Shown: piece after piece, positions 1 to 6,228 of the stretch
Layout: the number at the start of each line of letters is the position of its first letter
Numbering within the stretch: the first letter of the stretch is position 1
From: a virus
Strand: one strand, 5' to 3'
DNA length: 45,475 bases
Virus record (IMG/VR): IMGVR_UViG_3300010396_000057
Location: 1 to 45,475 of that record
Notes under the pieces: generated by a model
What the model was told of the DNA's origin: nothing
The model's database searches: none
Seen by the model: only the letters and a program-made list of their open reading frames with translations
Position numbers and translations under genes: made by a program

Positions 1-33
1 ACTGAACCGGGCCAAATCCTGTGTCGCGACGGC

Positions 34-62
34 TTGACAGTTCGCCGCAGCGTCGACAAACT
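34..62 (+). promoter_or_regulatory. Candidate promoter of the tRNA-Asn gene
   Basis: A perfect TTGACA -35 box (34-39) is followed after 17 bp by CAAACT (57-62), a weak -10 box. Transcription would start near 69, just before the mature tRNA 5' end at 74. The -35 box and spacing are good and the -10 box is poor. Confidence 0.45.
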
Positions 63-73
63 ACGCAGCTCAC

Positions 74-150
74 GCCCGAATAGCTCAGCTGGTTAGAGCA
101 CTTGACTGTTAATCAGGGGGTCGCTGGTTCGAGTCCAGCTTCGGGCGCCA
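74..150 (+). tRNA. tRNA-Asn (anticodon GUU)
   Basis: A 77-nt cloverleaf with a genome-encoded CCA. The acceptor stem pairs GCCCGAA (74-80) with TTCGGGC (140-146), followed by discriminator G and CCA (148-150). The anticodon loop CTGTTAA carries GTT. The T-stem is GCTGG/CCAGC around TTCGAGT. It is the integration target. Everything 3' of the crossover, somewhere at or after position 105, was supplied by the phage, so the present gene is a host 5' half joined to a phage 3' half. Pairing is intact, so it should still function. Confidence 0.97.
105..150. repeat. attL core: tRNA-Asn 3' segment
   Basis: 46 bp matching 45353-45398 with two differences: C124 against T45372, and G138 against A45386. 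These positions face each other in the T-stem, so the two changes compensate (C-G becomes T-A). The match starts in the anticodon loop and ends at the CCA, a usual span for tyrosine-recombinase att sites in tRNA genes. Confidence 0.93.
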
Positions 151-164
151 CTTTCGACCGGTTA

Positions 165-187
165 CGTGTAAATCATCGTGTAAATCA
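165..187. promoter_or_regulatory. Paired arm-type integrase sites, left end
   Basis: Two direct copies of CGTGTAAATCA lie at 165-175 and 177-187. The same word recurs at the other end of the prophage (45302-45312, and a shorter copy at 45249-45257) and I noticed it nowhere else. Direct repeats near both att cores are what lambda-type integrases bind with their N-terminal arm domain. The second copy overlaps the integrase stop codon. Confidence 0.65.
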
Positions 188-1315
188 ATCGCGCTTTCCG
201 GCCGCATCGACCACCTGTAACGCGTGGTCATACAGCCCCAACATCGCGTCCGTCTTGTGCCCGCTGGCCGCTTTCTTGTCCGCCTTTCGGCCTGGCGTGT
301 CGGTGATTCCGCGATGCTTGAGACCGTGCAGGCCGAACCGCGAATCCTTACCGATCACCTTCGCCTTGATCGCCGTCGCCATCGCGCGGCGCCATGCGCT
401 GTTCAGCGCCGACTTGCTCAGGGCGCACCCATCCTCCGACACCACTAGCGGGCGGCTTGCCTGCGCCCGGAATGACGGCTTCTTGAGCCAGATACGGGCG
501 CGTCGAGCTACCAACCAACCCCATGCTTCGACAAGCTCCGGGCACCAGCGCGTTACATTGCCGTCGCTGCCCTTGACTCGATCCACGATGATCCCGGCAT
601 CCGTTTTGTCCGCATCGGTCAGGTTGCGCACCTCGACGCTACGCATGCGGCAACGGTAGGCTATCTCCGCCACAGCCCAGACGTAGGGCGCAACTGACCC
701 CTTGCGCCGGCTTGGCAATGCGCCACGGACTCGCAGGAACGCCACCACAGCCTGTGCGGTGTCTGCCTCGGGCATCCGGTGCGCCTTGCGCTCCTTGGCC
801 TGCCTGACGCCCTGTGCAACGTTGGTGTCCGCATAGCCGTTCAGCACGCCCCATTGGTACGCCACCGACAGATACCGCTTGATGTGGTTGGCCTTGCTGG
901 GCGTGGCGACGGCGATATCGTTCACAAGCCGCTGAATGAGCGGCGGCGTGATCGCAGCTCGACGCAGGTAGGCGAACATCACACCAATCTTCGTTGCGTG
1001 ACGCTGCAGCGCGTCGCGGCAATAGCGGTAGTCCGTCTGTGTTGCTGCCGCGATTTCGGTCTTGAACTGGCCAGATTCCTCGAATTTGCCCAGCATGTAA
1101 TCCAGCGTCGAACTATCCGCGCCTTGTGCCAGTTCCATCGCCTTGTGCAGATCCGACAGCAACGCTTTGTCGTCTGCAATCGGCTTACTGCGCTTCCCGC
1201 CACGCAGCGTGTACCAGTTCCGGTCGCGCCGGTTCCAGTAGCAGCCCACCGGCAACTTGCGCTGGTCGATGTGATCGGGGATGGACGGATCATGCTTGCG
1301 CTGGCGCGGCATCAC
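185..1315 (-). CDS. int: Tyrosine recombinase integrase
   Basis: 376 aa. It catalyses site-specific recombination between attP and the tRNA-Asn gene, and excision. Catalytic residues can be placed: R225 in an R-x-x-E context, K248, H330, H353 and the nucleophile Y362 near the C-terminus. Where most family members have HxxR, this one reads HGLK followed by HR, a variant seen in a subset of phage integrases. Residues 70-170 form the predicted core-binding SAM-like domain. The gene points at attL and its stop codon overlaps an arm-type repeat. The start overlaps the end of the upstream small gene (ATGA-type coupling), so it is the last gene of the early left operon. An alternative start is the second Met, at 1312. 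Confidence 0.96.
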   Translation of the reverse strand: MMPRQRKHDPSIPDHIDQRKLPVGCYWNRRDRNWYTLRGGKRSKPIADDKALLSDLHKAMELAQGADSSTLDYMLGKFEESGQFKTEIAAATQTDYRYCRDALQRHATKIGVMFAYLRRAAITPPLIQRLVNDIAVATPSKANHIKRYLSVAYQWGVLNGYADTNVAQGVRQAKERKAHRMPEADTAQAVVAFLRVRGALPSRRKGSVAPYVWAVAEIAYRCRMRSVEVRNLTDADKTDAGIIVDRVKGSDGNVTRWCPELVEAWGWLVARRARIWLKKPSFRAQASRPLVVSEDGCALSKSALNSAWRRAMATAIKAKVIGKDSRFGLHGLKHRGITDTPGRKADKKAASGHKTDAMLGLYDHALQVVDAAGKRD

Positions 1316-1524
1316 AGCACCTTGTCTGGATCGTAGGCTTCGTCGTTTGACGATCCTACGCCAAGTGCGGCATTCAGCGCTTCTTGGGTCGTCCAGAGGC
1401 CATCCTTACCATCCAGCACACGGATACCCTGCGCACTGGCCCAGCGCCGCACAGCGGAGCGGTTATGCTTGCCGGACAACTGACGAAGCATCTGCGCGTC
1501 CACGATGTGCGGCGTCTGGCTCAC
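1312..1524 (-). CDS. DUF4224-like small protein, candidate excisionase
   Basis: 70 aa from a GTG start whose GTGA overlaps the stop of the preceding gene; no other start fits that coupling. The N-terminal half (residues 5-45) has the pattern of DUF4224 proteins: a short helix, a conserved region ending in a Trp-Thr-Thr-x-Glu motif, then an alanine-rich helix. These proteins lie directly upstream of phage integrases and resemble winged-helix MerR/excisionase folds. The position next to int suggests a role in excision directionality. Family membership is a reading of the motif; the role is inferred. Confidence 0.7.
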   Translation of the reverse strand: MSQTPHIVDAQMLRQLSGKHNRSAVRRWASAQGIRVLDGKDGLWTTQEALNAALGVGSSNDEAYDPDKVL

Positions 1525-1715
1525 GCGAATAGCTCCATCTGCGGCGCGACCGGCTCGCGCATAGCCATTGCCTCGCGCCTGCACTCGGCCGCGTAGTCGA
1601 GGTACTGCCAGAAGCTGTGCCAGTACCACGGTATCGTGGCTGCACGGTGGCGCCAGACGCGGGCCTGCGCGAGGTAGACGCGGGCGCAGTGGATCTGGAA
1701 GGCGCGGTCGGTCAT
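1521..1715 (-). CDS. Small hypothetical protein
   Basis: 64 aa starting at the ATG that overlaps the upstream methyltransferase stop (ATGA). It is rich in Arg, Trp, Tyr and Ala and probably all helical, with an IPWYWHSFWQYLDYAAECR-type aromatic segment in the middle. No signal peptide or membrane span is visible. Coupling on both sides (ATGA upstream, GTGA downstream) supports a real gene of the integrase-end accessory group. I do not recognise the family. Confidence 0.6.
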   Translation of the reverse strand: MTDRAFQIHCARVYLAQARVWRHRAATIPWYWHSFWQYLDYAAECRREAMAMREPVAPQMELFA

Positions 1716-2212
1716 GCGGCTGGCCTCATGAAGCAAAACCAGTGCGTACCGCTCCGCTTCGCTGACGGGTGCCCGAACAGGGGTTTATGCGGCGTCAGCT
1801 CCAGCACATCGCGGGTGGCCACCTGCACTGCCGACCATTTAAAGATCAGGACACCCTCGGGTTTCAGCACGCGGAAGCATTCGGAAAATCCGGCGCGCAA
1901 GTCGTCGCGCCAGTCGCTGCCGAGCTTTCCATACTTTCCGGCCAACCAGCTTTTCGGGCCTGCCCGCACAAGGTGTGGCGGATCAAATGCCACCAATGCA
2001 AACGACGAGTTAGCGAACGGCAGTGAACGGAAGTCCATGCGTGCGTCCGGATGGATCGACAGCGCGCGGGTTCCGTCGGTGCGATGCGTGCGGTCTGTGA
2101 CGACAAGGGTTTCATCTCGCTGATCGCCGAACAGGCAGCGCTGGTCTCTGCGGTCAAACCACATCATGCGCATGCCGCAGCAGGGGTCGAGCACGGCGGG
2201 GCCATCCATCAC
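1712..2212 (-). CDS. Class I SAM-dependent methyltransferase-like protein
   Basis: About 166 aa. Residues 8-12 (LDPCC) look like the AdoMet-binding loop, a central strand ends in FDPPH (76-80) where N-methyltransferases have their catalytic DPPY-type motif, and a late strand near 118-125 follows a Lys-Pro-Glu-Gly turn as in Rossmann methyltransferases. It is much shorter than a restriction-modification enzyme and has no evident target-recognition domain, so the substrate is unknown. Phage DNA (protection from host restriction) is the likely target by analogy. It could start at GTG 2212 (GTGA overlap) or the adjacent ATG at 2209. Confidence 0.72.
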   Translation of the reverse strand: MMDGPAVLDPCCGMRMMWFDRRDQRCLFGDQRDETLVVTDRTHRTDGTRALSIHPDARMDFRSLPFANSSFALVAFDPPHLVRAGPKSWLAGKYGKLGSDWRDDLRAGFSECFRVLKPEGVLIFKWSAVQVATRDVLELTPHKPLFGHPSAKRSGTHWFCFMRPAA

Positions 2213-2427
2213 TCAACCCCCATCAACGCCAGATCGACCGTATCGAAGCCCCAGCTGCGCATGATTGTTAGCGCTCGTTCGTGAAGCTTGATGCGCATGC
2301 GCGGGCTCTGCTCGTGAATCGCAATCCAAAATGCATGGGCCGCCGCTGTATCATGGATCAGGTTTTCATCCGTGGCGTCCACGATTGAGCCGTCACGACT
2401 AGCAGTGAGACTTGTTTTAAGCTTCAT
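2209..2427 (-). CDS. Small hypothetical protein
   Basis: 72 aa. The start at 2427 follows a strong AAGGAG ribosome-binding site 6 bases upstream. It is soluble and mixed alpha/beta by composition, with a histidine-containing central helix. The leader is nearly identical to the one inside the next gene upstream (2752-2774), which suggests that this gene start was duplicated or exchanged. No family recognised. Confidence 0.6.
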   Translation of the reverse strand: MKLKTSLTASRDGSIVDATDENLIHDTAAAHAFWIAIHEQSPRMRIKLHERALTIMRSWGFDTVDLALMGVE

Positions 2428-3100
2428 CGCCAGCTCCTTGCAGGTGGGCGTCGATAGAGGTGTCCACGTCATCGTGGCTTGACCCATATCCGTGGAACCG
2501 CAGGAACAACACCGAAGAACCAGCATCGCCATGCTGCGCTGAGATGCCAAACGTCGTCTGCGTATCCCGCAGCCACCGATACCTCTCCGCATCCCGCACC
2601 GCCGCCGCAATCTCGGCGTGGTGGGTGCGCAATAGGTTGACGGCGAGGTCGTCCCGGTCGTCTCCCGCGCCAACACCCTCGGGCCACCCACAGTTATCCA
2701 CCAAATCCTGCAAGCGCCGAAACTCCTCAAGCTCGCTCAATAGGTCATTGCTCATTGCCAGCTCCTTGCGGGTGGAAAATGATGCGCTTGATAGCTTCGT
2801 CATATTCAGGCGTACACCACATTTAGCCTCAAGAAATTCACGTAACAGCGCATCCGCCGCAGCGAGGCGGGATTCGACTTTTTCGGCGCGCATGATCGCT
2901 TCGGTTCGCTCGCGAGAACGCAGCATGCTTCGTTCGTCGGCATCCGACAGGTCATGTTGCAGCCGCTCAATCTCCGCATCCTGGCTCAGCAGGTGGGCGC
3001 GGATGGTTTGCCACATCTCGCGTTCGTCTGGATCTGATTCGTCATTCCAGCATTCGTTGCCATAACGAATCGCATCCTGTACGTCCTTCGGCAGCGTCAT
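2417..3100 (-). CDS. Accessory phage protein with DAxRYRWLRD motif; apparent fusion
   Basis: 227 aa from the ATG at 3100, which follows an AAAGGAA site. The first 110 residues are strongly helical and charged (predicted coiled coil, about residues 20-85). The second half holds AERYRWLRD, a motif shared with the 4638-4940 product and frequent in small ea22-like phage proteins. Between them is an in-frame AAGGAG plus ATG (start at 2755), so a 112-aa product (2417-2755) could also be made. I read this as two former genes joined by loss of a stop, or as one gene with an internal start. Function is unknown. Confidence 0.65.
   Translation of the reverse strand: MTLPKDVQDAIRYGNECWNDESDPDEREMWQTIRAHLLSQDAEIERLQHDLSDADERSMLRSRERTEAIMRAEKVESRLAAADALLREFLEAKCGVRLNMTKLSSASFSTRKELAMSNDLLSELEEFRRLQDLVDNCGWPEGVGAGDDRDDLAVNLLRTHHAEIAAAVRDAERYRWLRDTQTTFGISAQHGDAGSSVLFLRFHGYGSSHDDVDTSIDAHLQGAGDEA
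2424..2446 (-). repeat. Repeated ribosome-binding-site/start cassette, copy 1
   Basis: A 23-bp segment containing AAGGAG and the ATG of the 2209-2427 gene. It matches 2752-2774 at 21 of 23 positions. Both copies are in the same orientation and both place an ATG 6 bases after the Shine-Dalgarno core. Confidence 0.7.
2752..2774 (-). repeat. Repeated ribosome-binding-site/start cassette, copy 2 (inside an ORF)
   Basis: The second copy of the 23-bp gene-start cassette, differing from 2424-2446 at two positions. Here it lies within an open reading frame and provides an internal AAGGAG with ATG at 2755-2753. Confidence 0.7.
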
Positions 3101-3450
3101 GACTTGGGTTCCTTTGGCTGCGTGGCAATGGCGGATTCGAGCTTGTCGGCCCAACCATGCAGCAAGTGATCGTCCTTCTCCGCCACGGATCGCATCTCCG
3201 CGATCACCTCGCGCACAGCGGCAAGGTCGATGGGCGGGGCGGTGTATAGATCGACCCCGTTGCCGGGATACCTGCCGGGACGGAACACGACATTCATGCT
3301 CGGTGTGGTGAACGCAGCCGGCTCACCCATTCCCGCAAGGTGCAGAGCTATTGCCTCGCGCCACGCTATGAGCTGGTCTTCGGTGGGTAACTTGCCAACG
3401 CCAAGCATCACTCCGGACTGCTCCAATACGTCATCAAGCGTCATCGTCAT
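3097..3450 (-). CDS. Small hypothetical protein
   Basis: 117 aa. The ATG at 3450 is preceded by GGAGAG; ATGs further upstream lack a site. The N-terminus is acidic (MTMTLDDVLEQ), a central segment is rich in Pro, Phe and Gly, and the C-terminal helix ends in a Lys/Pro-rich tail. The stop overlaps the next gene's start by 4 bases. No motif points to a function. Confidence 0.6.
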   Translation of the reverse strand: MTMTLDDVLEQSGVMLGVGKLPTEDQLIAWREAIALHLAGMGEPAAFTTPSMNVVFRPGRYPGNGVDLYTAPPIDLAAVREVIAEMRSVAEKDDHLLHGWADKLESAIATQPKEPKS

Positions 3451-4382
3451 GACGGCTCTCCATGCGACGGGGCGGCGGTGAACAGCGCACATTCACGTTC
3501 GCTTTTGAAAATTCCACCGCATCCTTCCGGGAGGAAGGAATCGCAGTTCGGGCAGGTTTTCGATTGGTCAATCGGTGCTGATCCTGCAAGCGCCGACAAC
3601 CGACCAGACCAGTTATTGATCGTCTGCAGCGTTATTTCGCCTTCGCCAATCGACGCGCATATCCAGCACGCCTCTACTTCGTTCGCCAAATCTGTAAGGT
3701 CGTTCGCCTCACCCCGCGCCACTGGTTCGGCAGTGGGTGCTGCAAGGATGGCTTTGCGTAGTCGGTCTCGATTGTGCTCGACGCAATCGCGGGCGGCCCG
3801 CTGCGCCGCCTCGGGCAGAAATCCTGAACCGCGCTGGCGCCTTGTCGCTTCGTCGTATGCGCCGATTAATTCATCCGCATCCACCTGCGCCGCCTGTGCT
3901 GGCGGGTGAATGAATGTTTCAAGCGCGTCAGCACGAGCTGGCTTCGGTTCCCCAGACGCTCCGCAAAATGGGCATCGGGGAATGGGACGGTGAAAGTTAT
4001 AGGCAATCCAGTCGCGTTTCGTGAATATCGTGCCGCAATGCTGGCACCGAACCCTCACCCCTCCGCTCTCGCCACTCGGCAACAGGTGGGCTACGGCTTG
4101 GAGGGCAGTATGCATACGTCGTGTATGTTCTGCTTGCCACTCGGGCGAGCAGTCAGCCCAATTCATTACATGGATACCAAGTCGCGGAACGCTAAGTTGT
4201 ACCTGTGAGTCTTGAAATGCTTGTGCAACTAGGGCCGCAACCTCATCCGTCATCCCAGCCTTCGCTCGCTCGATCTGCTCAAGCAGGGTTGCGTAGGCGG
4301 TGAGCATGTCGAAAACTTTGCCGCTCTGGTAAACGCCTGCCATTAATCGAATTTCCTCCACCGAATACTCATGCTTCGTCAT
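3447..4382 (-). CDS. Hypothetical protein with zinc-ribbon-like cysteine pairs
   Basis: 311 aa. Residues 1-105 are helical. A CxxC pair in a CQHCG context and a CPFCG pair about 28 residues later form one likely zinc ribbon, and a second set (CPNC ... CGG ... C) lies near the C-terminus. The middle is helical and alanine-rich. The length and the patchwork of ribbon and helical parts suggest several small phage proteins fused together. The start overlaps the previous stop (ATGA at 4379-4382). No specific function can be assigned. Confidence 0.65.
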   Translation of the reverse strand: MTKHEYSVEEIRLMAGVYQSGKVFDMLTAYATLLEQIERAKAGMTDEVAALVAQAFQDSQVQLSVPRLGIHVMNWADCSPEWQAEHTRRMHTALQAVAHLLPSGESGGVRVRCQHCGTIFTKRDWIAYNFHRPIPRCPFCGASGEPKPARADALETFIHPPAQAAQVDADELIGAYDEATRRQRGSGFLPEAAQRAARDCVEHNRDRLRKAILAAPTAEPVARGEANDLTDLANEVEACWICASIGEGEITLQTINNWSGRLSALAGSAPIDQSKTCPNCDSFLPEGCGGIFKSERECALFTAAPSHGEPS

Positions 4383-4645
4383 TTCAGGTTCTCCACGGCG
4401 GCAAGGGCTTCTCGCGCCCGGTCATGCCAGAAGTGCGTGCAAAGGTCGCCATCACATCCGCTATCAGCAAGCGCGCGTTTCAATGCCTCGTGCTCAGCAG
4501 CGAACGCGTCGCGGGCTTTGCGAAATTCATCAAGCGCAATGCCGATTTCTTCCCTTGGTTTTCCGCGTGCATTCTTGTGCGCCATCTCAATGCCTTCTGC
4601 GTGCGCATCCAGCACCGCCAGCGCATCGGGGATTTTGTCAGTCAT
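4379..4645 (-). CDS. Small helical protein
   Basis: 88 aa from the ATG at 4645, chosen because AAGGAGG lies 5 bases upstream; the longer reading from 4672 has no such site. It is almost entirely helical and charged, with a cysteine/histidine cluster near residues 65-75 (CDGDLCTHFWH) that might bind metal. Its stop is coupled to the zinc-ribbon gene downstream. Unrecognised. Confidence 0.62.
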   Translation of the reverse strand: MTDKIPDALAVLDAHAEGIEMAHKNARGKPREEIGIALDEFRKARDAFAAEHEALKRALADSGCDGDLCTHFWHDRAREALAAVENLK

Positions 4646-4940
4646 GGGATCCTCCTTGCATGGCTCCGTCAATGGCTTGGTTTAGCGTGACGACGCCGAC
4701 GTGTGACGTTTTGTCGATGAGGTCGAACCAGCCGATGTACCCGTCTAACGTTTCGCCGACACACACACGTGTGATCGCGTGCGGCTTCTCGTTTTTGTTC
4801 GGGAATGGCTGGACGTGATCACGCAGCCACCGATACCTTGCTGCGTCCTTTCGCATCGCCTCAACCTTCTGCTCATCCGTCCACGCCCTCTCGCGGATCG
4901 GCGTCTCGGGTTGCGGGCAATCTTTGATGGGTTCGCTCAT
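4638..4940 (-). CDS. Accessory phage protein with DAxRYRWLRD motif
   Basis: 100 aa starting at 4940 after GGAAGAA. An N-terminal proline-rich stretch is followed by DAARYRWLRD (about residues 34-43), the motif also found in the 2417-3100 product, and a C-terminal beta-rich part ending in a Gly-Ser-His-Asp tail. Paralogous motifs in one operon suggest gene duplication among accessory genes. No enzymatic residues are apparent. Confidence 0.62.
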   Translation of the reverse strand: MSEPIKDCPQPETPIRERAWTDEQKVEAMRKDAARYRWLRDHVQPFPNKNEKPHAITRVCVGETLDGYIGWFDLIDKTSHVGVVTLNQAIDGAMQGGSHD

Positions 4941-4981
4941 TTCAATTCTTCCGATGGGGCGCAAGGTAGTTAGTATTGGCC

Positions 4982-5000
4982 GTCTAATCAGGTGTTAGGC
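4982..5000 (+). repeat. attC-like remnant (R''/R' boxes without the stem)
   Basis: GTCTAAT is followed 5 bases later by GTTAGGC, resembling the RYYYAAC and GTTRRRY boxes of an integron attC site with the central stem deleted. GTTAGGC overlaps the TAA stop of the lar-like gene (4995-4997). A stop codon overlapping a cassette core site is common in integron cassettes. Confidence 0.5.
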
Positions 5001-5198
5001 GGCGTCTTCGATAAACGCCGGCATGCGTTTCCGACTCAGCTTGTTCCACCGATAAGTCAGGGTTTCTTCGTCGCACCGAGCCTGCATCCGGTGCTCGCAC
5101 CAATGGCACTCGATCCAACTCGCCTCAGCATCCGCATTGCTGTCCAGCTCAAGGTCATCGGGGCATCCGCATTTTGGGCATGGCTTCAATTCACACAT
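4995..5198 (-). CDS. Lar-like restriction alleviation protein
   Basis: 67 aa. It begins with LKPCPKCG, the hallmark of the Lar family (PF14354), continues with a second CxxC in a CHWC context (about residues 33-36), and carries a later Trp-Asn in the conserved C-terminal part. Family members are small zinc-ribbon proteins; the founding member, from the Rac prophage, modulates type I restriction so that incoming DNA survives. A GAGGAAACAG ribosome-binding region precedes the start. The gene is bounded by attC-like boxes, with GTTAGGC just before the leader on its own strand and GCCTAAC at its stop. Family call is good; actual anti-restriction activity is inferred. Confidence 0.75.
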   Translation of the reverse strand: MCELKPCPKCGCPDDLELDSNADAEASWIECHWCEHRMQARCDEETLTYRWNKLSRKRMPAFIEDAA

Positions 5199-5221
5199 TT
5201 CTGTTTCCTCGTCGTGGTGTC

Positions 5222-5283
5222 GCCTAACACTGCATTCGAGCCGGACGGCCCATTCGGGCCGCCGCTCAACTCAAGGGTTAGAC
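5222..5283 (+). repeat. Complete integron attC-like site
   Basis: 62 bp from GCCTAAC (5222-5228) to GTTAGAC (5277-5283), matching RYYYAAC and GTTRRRY. The inside folds: GAGC pairs with GCTC, GG with CC and CGGCCC with GGGCCG around an ATTC loop, leaving an unpaired C and an unpaired A on the left arm. On the bottom strand these would be extrahelical G and T, as in attC sites that IntI recognises. The layout resembles the aadA-type attC. No integron integrase gene lies in the window. Confidence 0.72.
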
Positions 5284-5474
5284 GGCATGCTCTGTGAGCC
5301 TGCAATCCAGTGGTCTCGCTTTTCCTTATCGCAGATGACATCGCAGTCGGGTTCCTTTCTGCTGCGGCTACCGGCAAACCAAAACCATCCGGTTCGGTGT
5401 GCTGCTGTTCCGCAAACTCAGCAGACACGGCAGGTTGAGTCAAAGCGCTCGTACTGGTGCATCTCGGTTCGCAT
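5271..5474 (-). pseudogene. Small zinc-binding-type gene interrupted by an in-frame TGA
   Basis: A 67-codon frame with one TGA at codon 19 (5420-5418). Before the stop it encodes an 18-residue start ending CRVC; after it the same frame continues VCG, then an aromatic segment (GWFWFAGS), DCDVIC and a final stop at 5273-5271. Together the parts make a CxxC...CG zinc-ribbon pattern typical of small phage proteins, so the TGA probably arose from a sense codon such as GGA or CGA. The ATG lies directly behind an attC-like GTTAGGC box and the final stop lies inside the attC site. Confidence 0.5.
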
Positions 5475-5477
5475 TCC

Positions 5478-5503
5478 GCCTAACACGTCATCCAAGCGGA
5501 CGT
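5478..5503 (+). repeat. Truncated attC-like site (left half)
   Basis: GCCTAAC (5478-5484) is followed by a segment ending AAGCGGACG that resembles the R''/L'' half of an attC site. The sequence then runs into the end of the HNH-like gene and the right half is missing. A small hairpin CACGTC/GACGTG (5484-5504) remains. Confidence 0.45.
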
Positions 5504-5506
5504 GAA

Positions 5507-5788
5507 TCAAACCAGTTTCAGCCTCCCGGCCTCGATCAGCCGGCTGTGGGTGTTGACGATCGCGCGGTCCATCAGGGCGCGCTTCTGATCGCGGTTGTAT
5601 TCCTTGCCGTCCGTGAGTTGGCGATGGCACTGGGCGCAGAGATATGTAGTCATCCAGGCTTTCGTCTTGAGACCCATTCCCTTGCCGAAATCTCGATGTG
5701 CTACCTGCTGGCCCTGCGCACCACATAGCGCGCAGGCTTCGATGGAAGCCGTCGCCTCGAACCACTTGCGGTCGGCGGCGGTAGTCAT
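5507..5788 (-). CDS. YbcO/DUF1364-like putative nuclease
   Basis: 93 aa. A CALCG pair, an alanine-histidine step (VAHRDFGKGMG), and CAQCHRQLTDG follow the pattern of DUF1364 proteins, in which C-x2-C, AH, GxG and CxxCH build an HNH/treble-clef metal centre. E. coli YbcO (DLP12 prophage) belongs to this family and is thought to be a structure-specific nuclease of phage recombination. Its start overlaps the NinB-like gene, also typical of lambdoid nin regions. Downstream of it begin the attC-like sequences. Confidence 0.72.
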   Translation of the reverse strand: MTTAADRKWFEATASIEACALCGAQGQQVAHRDFGKGMGLKTKAWMTTYLCAQCHRQLTDGKEYNRDQKRALMDRAIVNTHSRLIEAGRLKLV

Positions 5789-6228
5789 GCGAACCTTCCG
5801 TGCATCGGGTCAGGATCGGGCACGTCAATGCCGAACTCCGCCGCCTTGCGCTGGATGAAGTCGTACATGCGCGCCATGGTCACGGTGTCGATGACATCGC
5901 GCTCGCCGCGCTCATTCGTCGTCGTGGTGCGCACCGGCTTGCGATGCCCTAGCGGGCCAGTCGCCCAGCCAAAGAAATCGCCGCAGAAGTCGTGGTGCAA
6001 CCGCTTGCGATCAACTTCGCCCTCAAGTCCCGTCGCCTCCATGATCGTTTTGTAGGCCAGCCCGAACGTCGCTGCGTTTTGATCGACTGAACGTTTCTTG
6101 TGGAACGGTGCAATCGTGACCACCCAAGACTTGTCCGGCGGCAGTCTGTCGATGAAGTCGTGCGCGCGCTGGCGAACCCCGTCGCGTTCCGGGCCATTGG
6201 CATTCAGCTGGTAGGTCTGCGGCTTCAT
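5785..6228 (-). CDS. ninB: NinB-like recombination protein
   Basis: 147 aa. The segment WVVTIAPFHKKRSVDQNA (residues 34-51) matches the NinB signature, in which a Lys-Arg-Ser-x-x-Gln-Asn box follows a beta strand. NinB of lambda (Orf) binds single-stranded DNA and helps load the recombinase, replacing RecFOR. The C-terminal helix (MARMYDFIQRKAAEFGI) agrees with the family. It lies between a YbcO-like nuclease and a PD-(D/E)XK nuclease, overlapping both by 4 bases. Length is close to the usual 140-150 aa. Confidence 0.82.
   Translation of the reverse strand: MKPQTYQLNANGPERDGVRQRAHDFIDRLPPDKSWVVTIAPFHKKRSVDQNAATFGLAYKTIMEATGLEGEVDRKRLHHDFCGDFFGWATGPLGHRKPVRTTTTNERGERDVIDTVTMARMYDFIQRKAAEFGIDVPDPDPMHGRFA

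Noticed and set aside
4992-5297. 101-aa plus-strand frame as the cassette gene in canonical orientation
   Set aside because: It is the antisense of the lar-like gene and lacks protein-like composition.
5418-5420. Selenocysteine codon in the Cys-rich small frame
   Set aside because: I see no SECIS-like hairpin directly downstream, and a simple nonsense mutation explains it better.
5186-5443. 85-aa minus-strand frame across the attC-like site
   Set aside because: It translates the attC stem and overlaps the lar leader; the other minus frame (5271-5474) has protein-like sequence and cassette-like borders.
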